DNA from: Flavobacterium araucananum
Lineage (GTDB): Bacteria > Bacteroidota > Bacteroidia > Flavobacteriales > Flavobacteriaceae
Length of the DNA stretch: 64,000 bases
Direction: 5' to 3'
Assembly (NCBI RefSeq): GCF_002222055.1
Contig: NZ_MUGS01000039.1
Location: forward strand, 1 to 64,000
Part shown: piece by piece, positions 17,280-26,506 of the stretch
How the letters are laid out: the number at the start of each line of letters is the position of its first letter
Numbering within the stretch: the stretch's first letter is position 1
Notes under the pieces: generated by a model
Seen by the model: the letters and a program-made list of their open reading frames with translations, nothing else
Told to the model about the DNA's origin: nothing
The model's database searches: none
Translations under genes and position numbers: made by a program

Positions 17280-18920
17280 ATGCAGGAATTTGATACAATT
17301 ATTATTGGTTCAGGAGTTGGTGGTTTATCAACTGCTATATGTCTTGCTAGAGCCGGACAAAAAGTTTTGGTTCTCGAACAACATTATGTTCCCGGAGGTT
17401 GGAGTCATAGTTTTACTTTGCAAGGGCAGCGGTTTAGCCCGGGCGTACATTATGTAGGTCAACTTGAAGAAGGGCAATCTACCAACGAATTGTATCGCGG
17501 TTTAGGGATTGCCAATGATATGGTGTTTTTTAGAATGAACAAAAACGCCTACGAACATTGTTTAATAGGAGACGAAACTTTTGATCTTCCGGCAGGAGCC
17601 GAAAACCTCAAAGAAAAACTTTCCTCACATTTTCCAGACGAAGAAAAAAACATTCACGAATATCTTTCACTGGTGCAAAAAGTGAGTTATGAATTGCAAT
17701 TAATTCCAAAACTAAAAGGTTTCTGGCAAAACATTACCGTTCCGTTTCGTACCAAGCATTTTGGTAAATTTGCACTCTTTCCATTAAAAAAAGTCGTTGG
17801 CTGGCATGTTAAAGATCCTAAACTAAAAGCAGTCCTGAATATTCAATGCGGCGATCATGGACTTCCGCCAAGTCGTGCTTGTTTCCCGGTTCATTGTTCT
17901 GTAATGAGTCATTATTTCGACGGTGGATTTTACCCAATGGGTGGCGGTGGCGGAATCGTAAAAGCCATGACAAACGGTGTAAAAAGACATAACGGAGAAA
18001 TACGTGTCAAACAAAACGTGCATAAAATCATTATCGAAAACAAAAAAGCAATAGGTATTGAGCTTGAAAATGGCGAACAAATAAGAGCCAAAAATATTGT
18101 TTCGAATGCTGATCCTTCTATCACCTATCTCAATTTAATCGACAAAGAACATTTAAGTAAATCACTTCTTAAAAAACTCGACAAGACAAAATATTCCGTT
18201 ACATCCTTGATTTTATTCCTGACACTTGACATTGATGTTACCCTATACAATATCGATTCCGGAAATTTCTGGATGATGAAAGATGAAAACGACGATGCCA
18301 ATTTTGAGGCTTTAATGAGCAGCAACATTGATTCCGGAGATTCATTTCCTTCTGTTTTTATCAGTTGCACAACTCTTAAAGATCCCGCTAGTTTTAACGG
18401 TCGTTATCATAATTTTGAAATTGTAACCTATGTTAATTATGATCATCTCAAAGATTTTAATGGCTTAGACGATTATCACAATGAAGAGTATAAAATTTTT
18501 AAAGACAAGATCGTTAATAAACTGATGAACAACATCGAAAAAATAATTCCAAATGCGAAGCAACATATTATTCAGGCAGAATTAGGTACACCAAAAACCA
18601 ATGAATTTTATATCAATTCGACAAAAGGCAATGTTTACGGAACTGAGAAAACATTAAATCAGGTTGGACCTTTCTCTTATAAAAACAAAACCGAAATCGA
18701 AAATTTGTTTCTTTGTGGTGCCTGTACCTTGTCTCATGGTGTTGCAGGTGCAACATATTCCGGTCTTGCAGCAGCCTCCGCGATTTTAGGTTGTACCGCT
18801 GATGATTTGTTAATTGAAGATGAAAATCAAAAAATTAGAATTTATGATGCCGAAGATTCTGCCACATGGCCTGATTGGGTACACACAAAACGAACAGACA
18901 AAATAAGGAAATTCGTTTAA
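17280..18920 (+). CDS. CrtI/CrtISO-like FAD oxidoreductase 1
   Basis: A 546-residue phytoene desaturase/carotene isomerase-family flavoprotein. It has the dinucleotide motif GSGVGGL (12-18) followed by LEQHYVPGG, and the C-terminal FAD-contact segment LFLCGACTLSHGVAGATYSG. It is closest in pattern to CrtISO and retinol saturase rather than lycopene-forming CrtI. No phytoene synthase is nearby, so the substrate is more likely the polyene chain (isomerisation, saturation or desaturation) than a carotenoid. A second relative lies at 41354-42877. It is followed after 44 bp by darA. Confidence 0.88.
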   Translation: MQEFDTIIIGSGVGGLSTAICLARAGQKVLVLEQHYVPGGWSHSFTLQGQRFSPGVHYVGQLEEGQSTNELYRGLGIANDMVFFRMNKNAYEHCLIGDETFDLPAGAENLKEKLSSHFPDEEKNIHEYLSLVQKVSYELQLIPKLKGFWQNITVPFRTKHFGKFALFPLKKVVGWHVKDPKLKAVLNIQCGDHGLPPSRACFPVHCSVMSHYFDGGFYPMGGGGGIVKAMTNGVKRHNGEIRVKQNVHKIIIENKKAIGIELENGEQIRAKNIVSNADPSITYLNLIDKEHLSKSLLKKLDKTKYSVTSLILFLTLDIDVTLYNIDSGNFWMMKDENDDANFEALMSSNIDSGDSFPSVFISCTTLKDPASFNGRYHNFEIVTYVNYDHLKDFNGLDDYHNEEYKIFKDKIVNKLMNNIEKIIPNAKQHIIQAELGTPKTNEFYINSTKGNVYGTEKTLNQVGPFSYKNKTEIENLFLCGACTLSHGVAGATYSGLAAASAILGCTADDLLIEDENQKIRIYDAEDSATWPDWVHTKRTDKIRKFV

Positions 18921-18964
18921 AAAAAATACTTATTTTTGCGCAACCACCAAAGCAATCAACCAAA

Positions 18965-19867
18965 ATGAAAAATGTTCTTGTTATTTATTACTCACAATCT
19001 GGACAATTAGAAGAGATTGCACGAAACATTGCAAAGCCTTTCTTAAACTCAGAAGAAATAAATGTCACGTTTCACGAAATACAATTAGAGAAACCTTTTC
19101 CTTTTCCTTGGGATAAAGATTCTTTCTTCGACGCTTTTCCGGAATCTTTTCTTCAAATTCCAACAAAATTAAAACCGGTTCGGGATGAAATTTTAAATAC
19201 AAAATTCGACTTGGTATTATTTCATTATCAGGTTTGGTATTTATCGCCATCCATCCCTATAAACTCTTTTTTGAAAAGTGATGATGCCAAAAAAATACTA
19301 AACAATACCCCTGTTATTACCATAAGTGGTTCCCGTAATATGTGGATAATGGCGCAGGAAAAAATCAAGACTTTACTAAAAGAAGCCAATGCACATTTGG
19401 TTGGAAATATAGCTCTGGTAGATCGTGTTGGAAATTTAATTAGCGTAATTACAATCGTGGAGTGGATGTTCTCCGGAGTTAAGAAAAAATATCTGGGAAT
19501 CTTACCTTTACCGGGAGTTTCAGACCAGGACATTCAGGAATCGAATAAGTTTGGAGAAGTCATAGTTGCTGCGCTAAATGAGAACAAATTTGAAGATTTG
19601 CAACCAAAATTACTCGCAATTGGTGCCGTAAAAATTAGTCCATATCTGGTTACGGTTGATAAAACCGCAAATAAAATTTTTAATAAATGGTCTAATTTGA
19701 TTTATAAGCATCAAAAAAACAGAAAACAGCTTCTTAAAGTATTTAATGTTTATTTATTCCTCGCAATATGGTTAATCTCACCAATAGTATATATATTGCA
19801 CCTTATTACCTACCCATTTAAGTTAAAAACCATTAAAAAGGAAACTCGATATTATCAAGGAGTTTAG
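18965..19867 (+). CDS. darA: Dialkylresorcinol-forming enzyme DarA (flavodoxin-like)
   Basis: A 300-residue protein that begins as a flavodoxin/NAD(P)H-quinone oxidoreductase fold (VLVIYYSQSGQLEEIA, with an FMN-loop-like SGSRNMW) and ends in a hydrophobic, possibly membrane-embedded helix (about 255-280). It matches proteins I remember being annotated as DarA, the partner that aromatises the cyclohexanedione made by DarB to the dialkylresorcinol. I chose the ATG at 18965; the frame extends upstream to a TTG inside the end of the previous gene, but that extension does not resemble the family. It lies 16 bp before darB, as expected. Confidence 0.85.
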   Translation: MKNVLVIYYSQSGQLEEIARNIAKPFLNSEEINVTFHEIQLEKPFPFPWDKDSFFDAFPESFLQIPTKLKPVRDEILNTKFDLVLFHYQVWYLSPSIPINSFLKSDDAKKILNNTPVITISGSRNMWIMAQEKIKTLLKEANAHLVGNIALVDRVGNLISVITIVEWMFSGVKKKYLGILPLPGVSDQDIQESNKFGEVIVAALNENKFEDLQPKLLAIGAVKISPYLVTVDKTANKIFNKWSNLIYKHQKNRKQLLKVFNVYLFLAIWLISPIVYILHLITYPFKLKTIKKETRYYQGV

Positions 19868-19883
19868 AAGACGAAATTAGATT

Positions 19884-21017
19884 ATGTTTGAAGTATATAT
19901 TACCAAAGCCGCAAAGTATTTGCCAAATGAAGCTATTTCTAACGAGGAAATGGAAGATTATTTAGGACTCATCAATGATGCCGCTTCTAAAGCAAGACGC
20001 ATTATTTTGCGCAATAATAAAATTACAAGTCGTTATTACGCCATAGATAAAACGGGAAAAAGTACACATAATAATGCTGAGTTAACGCGAAATGCTGTTG
20101 TGCAATTGTTCGATGAAAACTTTACTGCACAAGATTTAGAAGTGCTTTCCTGCGGAACCTCAACACCCGATATTTTCCTGCCTTCGCATGCGGCAATGGT
20201 TCATGGTTTATTAAAAAACAAATCGGTAGAATTAAATTCATCAACTGGTGTTTGTTGTGCCGGAATGAATTCATTAAAATTTGGTTTCCTTTCTGTAAGA
20301 TCCGGAAATTCTACAAATGCGATTTGCACAGGATCAGAAAAAGTTTCGACCTGGCTAAATGCACAAATGTACAACCACGAAGCAGCCAATCTAAAAAGCC
20401 TGGAAGAACAACCAATTATTGCTTTCAAAAAAGATTTTTTGCGTTGGATGTTGTCTGACGGAGCCGGTGCTTTTTTATTAGAAAATAAACCTAAAGGGCC
20501 AATTTCTCTAAAAATCGAATGGATGGAAGCTTTTTCATACGCATACGAATTAGAAACCTGCATGTATGCCGGTGGAGATAAATTAGAGAATGGCGAGATC
20601 AAAGCCTGGAGCGAATATCCTCCCGAACAATGGTTAAACGAATCCGTTTTTGCCATTAAACAAGACGTAAAATTACTGGACGAATTTATACTTTCTAAAG
20701 GAGCTGAAAGTATGGGTGATGCCATGTCTAAAAATAAAATCACATCAGATCAGGTCGATTATTTTATCCCTCACGTTTCTTCTAACTTTTTTGTCGAAGG
20801 ATTAAAAAAAGGATTAGCTGAAAAAGGAATTGGAATGGCAGACGAAAAATGGTTCATGAATCTTTCTCGAGTAGGAAATGTAGGTTCTGCCTCTATTTAC
20901 CTCGCTCTTGAAGAATTGATGAATTCAGGAAATTTAAAAAAAGGAGATCGTATCCTTTTATCCGTTCCCGAAAGTGGAAGATTTTCATTTGCTTACGCTT
21001 ATCTAACTGTTTGCTAA
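19884..21017 (+). CDS. darB: DarB-type ketosynthase III (dialkylresorcinol cyclase)
   Basis: A 377-residue FabH-like ketosynthase. The active-site cysteine is C125 in TGVCCAG. The histidine is in FIPHVSSNFF and the asparagine in RVGNVGSAS. DarB enzymes condense two beta-ketoacyl units and cyclise them to a 1,3-cyclohexanedione, then DarA aromatises the ring. The double cysteine (C124-C125) and the length differ from housekeeping FabH. Its stop overlaps the next ATG by one base (TAATG), so the dar genes and the dehydratase-like genes are coupled. Confidence 0.92.
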   Translation: MFEVYITKAAKYLPNEAISNEEMEDYLGLINDAASKARRIILRNNKITSRYYAIDKTGKSTHNNAELTRNAVVQLFDENFTAQDLEVLSCGTSTPDIFLPSHAAMVHGLLKNKSVELNSSTGVCCAGMNSLKFGFLSVRSGNSTNAICTGSEKVSTWLNAQMYNHEAANLKSLEEQPIIAFKKDFLRWMLSDGAGAFLLENKPKGPISLKIEWMEAFSYAYELETCMYAGGDKLENGEIKAWSEYPPEQWLNESVFAIKQDVKLLDEFILSKGAESMGDAMSKNKITSDQVDYFIPHVSSNFFVEGLKKGLAEKGIGMADEKWFMNLSRVGNVGSASIYLALEELMNSGNLKKGDRILLSVPESGRFSFAYAYLTVC

Positions 21018-21448
21018 TGGAAACAACATTACTTTTAGAAAAAGAAGCTGTTGAAAATTTACTGCCGCAAAAGTTTCCTTTTGTGATGGTAGATAAAATG
21101 TATTCGTTTACAGAAACCTCCTTAATTGCAGGTTTAGAAATTAAAAACGATAATATTTTTTTAGACAACGATATTTTTCTTGAAGCAGGTTTAATCGAAC
21201 ACATGGCACAATCTGTGGCTTTGCACACTGGTTATCAATTTTTCCTGAAAAACGAAATAGCCCCAACAGGATATATTGGTTCTATAAAGGAAATTGAGAT
21301 TAAAAAGTTGCCAAAAATCAATGATACGATTCAATCTACCATAACTATTCTACAAGAATTTGCAGGAATAACATTAGTGGATATTGTAACGTATTTGAAT
21401 CATGAAGAAATAGCAAACGGACAAATGAAAACTGTTTTAGCAAAATGA
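21017..21448 (+). CDS. Hot-dog dehydratase-like protein without the catalytic His
   Basis: A 143-residue single hot-dog domain of the FabZ type (LLPQKFPFVMVDKM; GLIEHMAQSVAL). Aligned to FabZ, the acidic catalytic residue is kept (E61), but the position 14 residues earlier that should be His is I47; the usual HFPGxPxxPG stretch is replaced by IFLDNDIFLEAG. I chose the ATG at 21017, since the TTG six bases upstream is inside darB's end. It overlaps the next hot-dog gene by 4 nt (ATGA). Alone it is unlikely to be a normal homodimeric dehydratase; it could pair with the 35224-35595 protein, or serve as a 3-oxo or thioesterase-like subunit. Confidence 0.85.
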   Translation: METTLLLEKEAVENLLPQKFPFVMVDKMYSFTETSLIAGLEIKNDNIFLDNDIFLEAGLIEHMAQSVALHTGYQFFLKNEIAPTGYIGSIKEIEIKKLPKINDTIQSTITILQEFAGITLVDIVTYLNHEEIANGQMKTVLAK

Positions 21449-21921
21449 TAGCAGGAATGAAAACCGGAGTCGATATACAAAATTACTTACCACACCGAGC
21501 ACCAATGCTTATGGTGGATTTAATTTTGGATATAGATTCTAATTTTGTAGAAACTATCTTCGTGATCAAAGAAGATAACATTTTTATAGACAATAACGTT
21601 TTTATAGAAGCCGGTTTAATCGAAAACACGGCACAAACCTGTTCTGCTATTGTAGGTAAAAAATATTTTTTTGACGAAGACGGTACCGAAAATGAAAACG
21701 TAAATGTACTTGGTTTCATCAGTGCAATAAAAAACCTTAGAATACATTTGCTCCCAAAAGTAGGCGATACGATTATTACCAAAGCAACTTTGGTTTCAAA
21801 ATTCGCCGGTGATGATTATACTTTGTGCACAATGCGCTGCGAAAGTTTATGGGGGCATAAACTACTTTTAGAATGCGAAATTAATTTGTTCATTCAAAAG
21901 ACAGTTTCGGTTCCAGAATAA
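21445..21921 (+). CDS. Second hot-dog dehydratase-like protein without the catalytic His
   Basis: A 158-residue FabZ-type hot-dog protein (YLPHRAPMLMVDLIL; GLIENTAQ). As in its upstream neighbour the Glu is present (E60), and the expected His is I46 within IFIDNNVFIEAG. The two proteins share the same replaced pattern [IF]-F-[LI]-D-N-[DN]-[IV]-F-[LI]-E-A-G-L-I-E, so they are paralogues from a tandem duplication. The 4-nt ATGA overlap implies coupled synthesis and possibly a heteromer. It lies within the Dar part of the locus. Confidence 0.85.
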   Translation: MIAGMKTGVDIQNYLPHRAPMLMVDLILDIDSNFVETIFVIKEDNIFIDNNVFIEAGLIENTAQTCSAIVGKKYFFDEDGTENENVNVLGFISAIKNLRIHLLPKVGDTIITKATLVSKFAGDDYTLCTMRCESLWGHKLLLECEINLFIQKTVSVPE

Positions 21922-21945
21922 TTCCAATTGAAAATAAAATAGGCC

Positions 21946-22350
21946 ATGGAAAAAGAAAAAGTACCACAAGACAGAGGCAATTTAACCAAAAACAATCTGA
22001 AAGAACTTTTGTATGCTACCGATGAAAACGGAGATTATACTACTACTTTAAGTACCGGTTGGGAACCCAAAACTATCGCACTATCCAATTCTATAGACGA
22101 AATAAACGAGCGAATTGCCGAAGCAAAAATGCAGGTTGAAATTGGCGAAGTAAGTCCTGTTTGTTACTATATGGAAGTCAACAAAATGGATCTTACTATC
22201 TTGTCCAGTTATGTTGGATTATGGAAATGGCGTGTAAAACGACATTTTAAACCAACTGTTTTTGCCAAATTAAGTGACGCTATCTTAAAAAAATATGCCG
22301 ATGCTTTTGAGATTTCAATAGCCGAATTAAAAAATATCAAAAAAGACTAA
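21946..22350 (+). CDS. Conserved flexirubin-locus protein, HTH-like C-terminus
   Basis: A 134-residue soluble protein I cannot assign firmly. The first 45 residues are polar (RGNLTKNNLKELLYATDENG; TLSTGWEPK). The C-terminal 80 are helical, and the final stretch (LSDAILKKYADAFEISIAEL) resembles the last helices of a Cro/C1-type HTH, with TILSSYVGLWKWRVKRHF upstream. It could be a small regulator or a scaffold for pigment enzymes. It is 24 bp after the second hot-dog gene and overlaps the BtrH-like gene by one base (TAATG), so it is co-translated with the pigment enzymes. Confidence 0.7.
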   Translation: MEKEKVPQDRGNLTKNNLKELLYATDENGDYTTTLSTGWEPKTIALSNSIDEINERIAEAKMQVEIGEVSPVCYYMEVNKMDLTILSSYVGLWKWRVKRHFKPTVFAKLSDAILKKYADAFEISIAELKNIKKD

Positions 22351-23348
22351 TGCAAACGAATTTCACACATCATCAAGCCGCGCATTGCGAGAACGGAGTG
22401 GCCTCGAATTTGCTAAAAAATAGCGGACTCAACATCAGCGAACCAATGGTTTTTGGTATTGGCTCCGGGCTTTTCTTTGTGTATTTACCCTTTTTAAAAG
22501 TCAATTATGCCCCTGCAATCAGTTATAGAACTTTGCCTGGACAAATTTTTAATAAACTAGCAAGTCGTTTAAACCTTAAAATAAAAAGACAAAAATTTTC
22601 TTCGACAACAAATGCCAATAAAGCATTAGACGAAAATTTAAAAAACAATATCCCAACAGGTTTACAAGTTGGCGTGTATCATTTGAGTTATTTTCCGGAT
22701 GAATATCGCTTTCATTTCAACGCGCACAATTTAGTTGTTTATGGAAAAACCGAAACGGATTATTTGGTCAGCGATCCTGTTATGGAAACCGTTACGACTT
22801 TAACGCACGACGAATTAGACAAGGTACGTTTTGCCAAAGGTGCTTTTGCTCCAAGAGGACAAATGTATTACCCAATTCAGATTCCGGCAGCCGTAGATTT
22901 GAAAAGTGCTATCCTTAAAGGAATCAAAAATACGTGTCGTGATATGTTGGCTCCCGTTCCTATTGTTGGTGTACGCGGAATTAAATTAGTATCCAGACAA
23001 ATTAGAAAATGGCCTGTAAAACACGGTACCAAAAAAGCCAATCATTATCTGGCGCAAATGGTACGTATGCAGGAAGAAATAGGAACTGGCGGCGGAGGTT
23101 TCCGTTTTATATATGCCGCATTTTTGCAAGAAGCTTCGGTTATTTTAGGCAATGACGAATTGAAAGAACTGTCTAAAGAAATGACAAAAATTGGAGACTC
23201 ATGGCGAGATTTTGCTGTTGAAGCTTCCCGAATTTACAAAAACCGAAGTGCCAAAGAAGATGCTTACAACGCCATTGCCGATGAACTATTGGACATTGCC
23301 AATCGAGAAGAAATCTTTTTCAAAAAATTAAAAAAAGCCATTAGCTAA
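22350..23348 (+). CDS. BtrH N-terminal domain protein, putative acyltransferase
   Basis: A 332-residue protein with a BtrH-type papain-like N-terminal domain: the segment AAHCENGVASNLLKNSG carries the Cys-plus-Asn start of the fold, GIGSGLFF follows, and a His is found in the FHFNAHNLVVYG stretch. The C-terminal half is helical (DUF4872-like). BtrH transfers an acyl group from an ACP in butirosin synthesis, so here it may join the aryl polyene acid from its ACP to the dialkylresorcinol hydroxyl, the defining ester of flexirubin. That is inference from family and neighbourhood. Its TAA (23346-23348) is in frame with the next gene. Confidence 0.82.
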   Translation: MQTNFTHHQAAHCENGVASNLLKNSGLNISEPMVFGIGSGLFFVYLPFLKVNYAPAISYRTLPGQIFNKLASRLNLKIKRQKFSSTTNANKALDENLKNNIPTGLQVGVYHLSYFPDEYRFHFNAHNLVVYGKTETDYLVSDPVMETVTTLTHDELDKVRFAKGAFAPRGQMYYPIQIPAAVDLKSAILKGIKNTCRDMLAPVPIVGVRGIKLVSRQIRKWPVKHGTKKANHYLAQMVRMQEEIGTGGGGFRFIYAAFLQEASVILGNDELKELSKEMTKIGDSWRDFAVEASRIYKNRSAKEDAYNAIADELLDIANREEIFFKKLKKAIS

Positions 23349-23354
23349 ACGATA

Positions 23355-24107
23355 TTGAAACCCATTATAAAAATAGAATCCCTTTCGAAAAAGTACAAAG
23401 ATGCCGACCAGTATTCTTTGAACGATGTTTCGCTGGATATATATGAAGGCCAGATTTTTGGATTATTAGGCCCAAATGGTGCCGGAAAAACCACTTTAAT
23501 CTCGATGCTCTGCGGATTGATAAAACCAACTTCAGGACATTTTACCATAGATGATTTAAGCTATAGCAACCATTCATCTAAAATCAAAAAAATCATAGGA
23601 GTTGTCCCTCAGGAATACGCTTTGTATCCAACCCTGACAGCCAGAGAAAATTTACATTATTTTGGAAGTATGTATGGCTTAAAAGGTTCTTATCTAAAAG
23701 ATAAGGTAATCGAAACTTTAGATCTTCTGGGTTTATTAAAATTTGCCGACAAGCGCATCGAAACTTTTTCGGGCGGAATGAAACGAAGAGTCAATTTGAT
23801 TGCCGGAATTCTGCACAATCCCAAAGTCTTATTTTTAGACGAACCAACTGTTGGTGTCGATGTACAATCTAAAAACGCGATTATCGATTATTTGAAACTC
23901 CTGAATCAAAACGGAACTACGATTATATACACCTCTCATCATTTGGCTGAAGCCGAAGATTTCTGTACCAATATTGCCATTCTCGACCGAGGCAGAATTT
24001 TTGCACAAGGAACACCATCAAGTTTAATTGCTTCTACTGATGAAGCCCGTAATCTTGAAGAAGTTTTTATTTCATTAACCGGTAAAGATTTTAGAGATGG
24101 TCAATAA
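23355..24107 (+). CDS. ABC transporter ATP-binding protein
   Basis: A 250-residue ABC ATPase of the ABC-2 exporter type: Walker A GPNGAGKTT, signature FSGGMKRR, Walker B VLFLDEPT, and switch His in TSHHLAEAED. The start is a TTG at 23355. An in-frame stop lies only two codons before it (the end of the upstream gene), and the first ATG comes after the Walker A motif, so TTG is the only sensible start. It overlaps the permease gene by 11 nt and likely works with it to export pigment precursors or lipids. Confidence 0.93.
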   Translation: MKPIIKIESLSKKYKDADQYSLNDVSLDIYEGQIFGLLGPNGAGKTTLISMLCGLIKPTSGHFTIDDLSYSNHSSKIKKIIGVVPQEYALYPTLTARENLHYFGSMYGLKGSYLKDKVIETLDLLGLLKFADKRIETFSGGMKRRVNLIAGILHNPKVLFLDEPTVGVDVQSKNAIIDYLKLLNQNGTTIIYTSHHLAEAEDFCTNIAILDRGRIFAQGTPSSLIASTDEARNLEEVFISLTGKDFRDGQ

Positions 24108-25386
24108 AATTTGGATGTCCGTTATAAAAGAATTCCTCCTGCTCAAAAGAGATTTAGGCGGATTGATTATTTTGTTTATCATGCCGCTGGTTTTGGTAAT
24201 CACGGTAACTTTAATACAAGACAGCACTTTTAAAACGATTAGCGATAATAAAATCCCCATTTTACTGGTCGATAATGACAATGGTTCTGTTTCTAAAACT
24301 GTTTTCGATAATCTTGAAAAAAGCAATTTGTTTAGTGTTATCACACAAATAGACAACAAACCCATTACCGAAGAAGTTGCCAAAGAAGCCGTTTACAAAG
24401 GAAAATTTCAACTGGCGATTATCATCCCAAAAAATCTAAGTGTCGATTTACAATCCAAAATCGATCAGAATGTTACGAACATTGTGAGCAAAATGGGCTT
24501 AACAGAAACAGATAGTACGGCTCAAGCCGAAAAACCTAAAGTAATCAAAGAAAAAGAAGTGAAACTGTATTTTGATCCTGCGGTTCAAATGAGTTTCAAA
24601 AATGCCGTGATGAATTCGATTGATAAGATGATTTCTCAAATCGAAACCAAATCAATTTATACCACTTTCCAAAATCAATTGGGAGAGGGAAATATCGAAT
24701 TCGAGCAAAAGAGTTTCATTACATTCAAAGAAATAATTCCTAAAATCAACAACAAAGAAGTTCGACCAAATTCCGTACAACACAATGTTCCCGCCTGGAC
24801 ACTTTTTGCGATATTTTTTATCGTGATTCCGCTGTCTATTAATATTGTAAAAGAAAAATCGCAAGGAACATTTGTACGTTTATTAACGAATCCGGTTTCT
24901 AATTTGGTGGTGATTATGGGTAAAACCATTACCTATTCTGCCATTTGTATGATTCAGTTTTACATGATGGTTGCCGTTGCGGTATTTTTATTTCCGCATA
25001 TTGGTTTACCTTCTTTAAATATCGAAGGCCATTTATTTTTAATGAGCATCGTTGCTTTATTCTCTGGTTTTGCTGCCATAGGTTTCGGGATTTTATTAGG
25101 AACCGTCGCAAGCACACAGGAACAATCTGCACCCTTTGGCGCAACAAGTGTACTGATTCTTGCCGCTGTTGGCGGTGTTTGGGTGCCTGTTTTTGCAATG
25201 CCAACCCTAATGCAGTATATCGCAAAATCGTCGCCAATGAATTGGGGTCTGGAAGCCTTTTATGATGTATTATTACGCAACGTTTCTTTCCTTGAAATCA
25301 TTCCAAAAATAAGTTTGTTATTTTTGTTCTTTATTATCACAACATCCATTGCCTTATTTTATGACAAAAAGAAAAGAACAGTATAA
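24097..25386 (+). CDS. ABC-2 type transporter permease
   Basis: A 429-residue permease with one N-terminal membrane helix (about 22-42), a large extracytoplasmic domain (about 45-235) and five or six C-terminal helices, the layout of YhgE/DrrB/NodJ-like ABC-2 exporters with extended loops. The ATG overlaps the ATPase gene by 11 nt. The 3' end overlaps the thioesterase gene by 26 nt. The substrate is probably the pigment or a lipid intermediate (inference from location). Confidence 0.9.
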   Translation: MVNKIWMSVIKEFLLLKRDLGGLIILFIMPLVLVITVTLIQDSTFKTISDNKIPILLVDNDNGSVSKTVFDNLEKSNLFSVITQIDNKPITEEVAKEAVYKGKFQLAIIIPKNLSVDLQSKIDQNVTNIVSKMGLTETDSTAQAEKPKVIKEKEVKLYFDPAVQMSFKNAVMNSIDKMISQIETKSIYTTFQNQLGEGNIEFEQKSFITFKEIIPKINNKEVRPNSVQHNVPAWTLFAIFFIVIPLSINIVKEKSQGTFVRLLTNPVSNLVVIMGKTITYSAICMIQFYMMVAVAVFLFPHIGLPSLNIEGHLFLMSIVALFSGFAAIGFGILLGTVASTQEQSAPFGATSVLILAAVGGVWVPVFAMPTLMQYIAKSSPMNWGLEAFYDVLLRNVSFLEIIPKISLLFLFFIITTSIALFYDKKKRTV

Positions 25387-25810
25387 CGAAGCCACTGCCC
25401 TAACCGTCTCCCACGAAATCAGAATTCGTTTTAACGAAACTGATCCGCTTGGAATTGTTTGGCATGGCAATTATATCACGTATTTTGAAGATGGACGTGA
25501 AGCGTTTGGTCGCCAACACGGACTTACTTATTTAGACATTGGCAATACAGGTTATACAACTCCTATCGTAAAATCGAAATGCGAGCATAAATTGTCTTTG
25601 CGTTACGGCGATGTCGTAACAATAGAAACAACGGTTGTTGATACACCTGCAGCAAAAATGATTTACCGTTTTAAGATTATAGATGCAAAAGGCGAAGTTG
25701 CCTGCACTGGCGAAACGGTGCAAGTTTTTTTAGACGGCGACGGAAATTTAATGTTGACCAATCCTCCTTTCTACGAAGAATGGAAACGAAAAGTGGGCTT
25801 ATTGAAATAG
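25361..25810 (+). CDS. Hot-dog acyl thioesterase (YbgC/4HBT type)
   Basis: A 149-residue thioesterase with the 4-hydroxybenzoyl-CoA thioesterase motif FNETDPLGIVWHGNY, in which D28 is the catalytic aspartate. It could release finished acids or edit stalled ACP intermediates in pigment synthesis. I chose the ATG at 25361, which overlaps the permease's last 26 nt; a TTG 12 bases upstream is less likely. Confidence 0.88.
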   Translation: MTKRKEQYNEATALTVSHEIRIRFNETDPLGIVWHGNYITYFEDGREAFGRQHGLTYLDIGNTGYTTPIVKSKCEHKLSLRYGDVVTIETTVVDTPAAKMIYRFKIIDAKGEVACTGETVQVFLDGDGNLMLTNPPFYEEWKRKVGLLK

Positions 25811-25849
25811 AACGTGTTTCTTGTATCAATTATATAAACTTAAAAAAAT

Positions 25850-26416
25850 ATGATAAGCATAGACATATTATCTAATTTATTCACTTCAGCATTTGTTGTT
25901 GGTATTGCAACATATTTTATTCAAAAACGTATTGATAATCGTTTTAATAGAATCGAAGAGTTTCAAAAGACATTAATTACAATAAGAAAAGAACGTTATG
26001 ATACTTTACTAAAAACTTTACAAGAAGTTTGGGAAAAGATTATTGAAACTGAATATTATATACGTCACGATATGCCTGATCAGTTCATAGAAGCTCAAAG
26101 AAATGAACTAAATCATATAAATTTTGATTCAACACCATTAAAAGAGGCTTTTATTTTTATTGAAAAACGAAGTATTTTATTGAATGAGTCGTTGAGCAAG
26201 GAGACCTCTGATTTTTTTGTTAATCATTTGCAAAGCACATATAATGGGTTCATAACAATTCTAAATAAAATACCACGAGGACAAGTGACGCTTGACGAAG
26301 TAAATGCATTCATTCCAACGGCATTAGGTAGACAATACAAAAATGACTTAAATACCTTGAAAAAAAAATACGAAGAACAATCTAAAAAAATACTTTATGA
26401 AGATAAACAGATTTAG
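25850..26416 (+). CDS. Membrane-anchored helical protein of unknown function
   Basis: A 188-residue protein with one N-terminal membrane segment (about 5-24) followed by a long, charged, alpha-helical and partly coiled-coil body (RFNRIEEFQKTLITIRKERY ...). I recognise no domain. Short gaps on both sides (39 and 90 bp) without overlaps, unlike the coupled genes upstream, and its orphan character suggest it is an insertion between two pigment enzymes rather than a core member. Confidence 0.65.
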   Translation: MISIDILSNLFTSAFVVGIATYFIQKRIDNRFNRIEEFQKTLITIRKERYDTLLKTLQEVWEKIIETEYYIRHDMPDQFIEAQRNELNHINFDSTPLKEAFIFIEKRSILLNESLSKETSDFFVNHLQSTYNGFITILNKIPRGQVTLDEVNAFIPTALGRQYKNDLNTLKKKYEEQSKKILYEDKQI

Positions 26417-26506
26417 TAATACCTAAAAATAAAGTATTAAAAAACAGTTAATTTAAACATCCGTTTTAAAGAGATGCAAATCGATATATTCGAAAAAAAT
26501 CATAAA

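Noticed and set aside
17280..18920. Carotenoid biosynthesis gene cluster
   Set aside because: No phytoene synthase, lycopene cyclase or hydroxylase is present; CrtI-like enzymes are usual in flexirubin loci.
22350..24107. A single BtrH-ABC gene broken by a nonsense mutation
   Set aside because: Both halves are complete members of unrelated families that normally occur as separate proteins; shared frame is probably coincidental.
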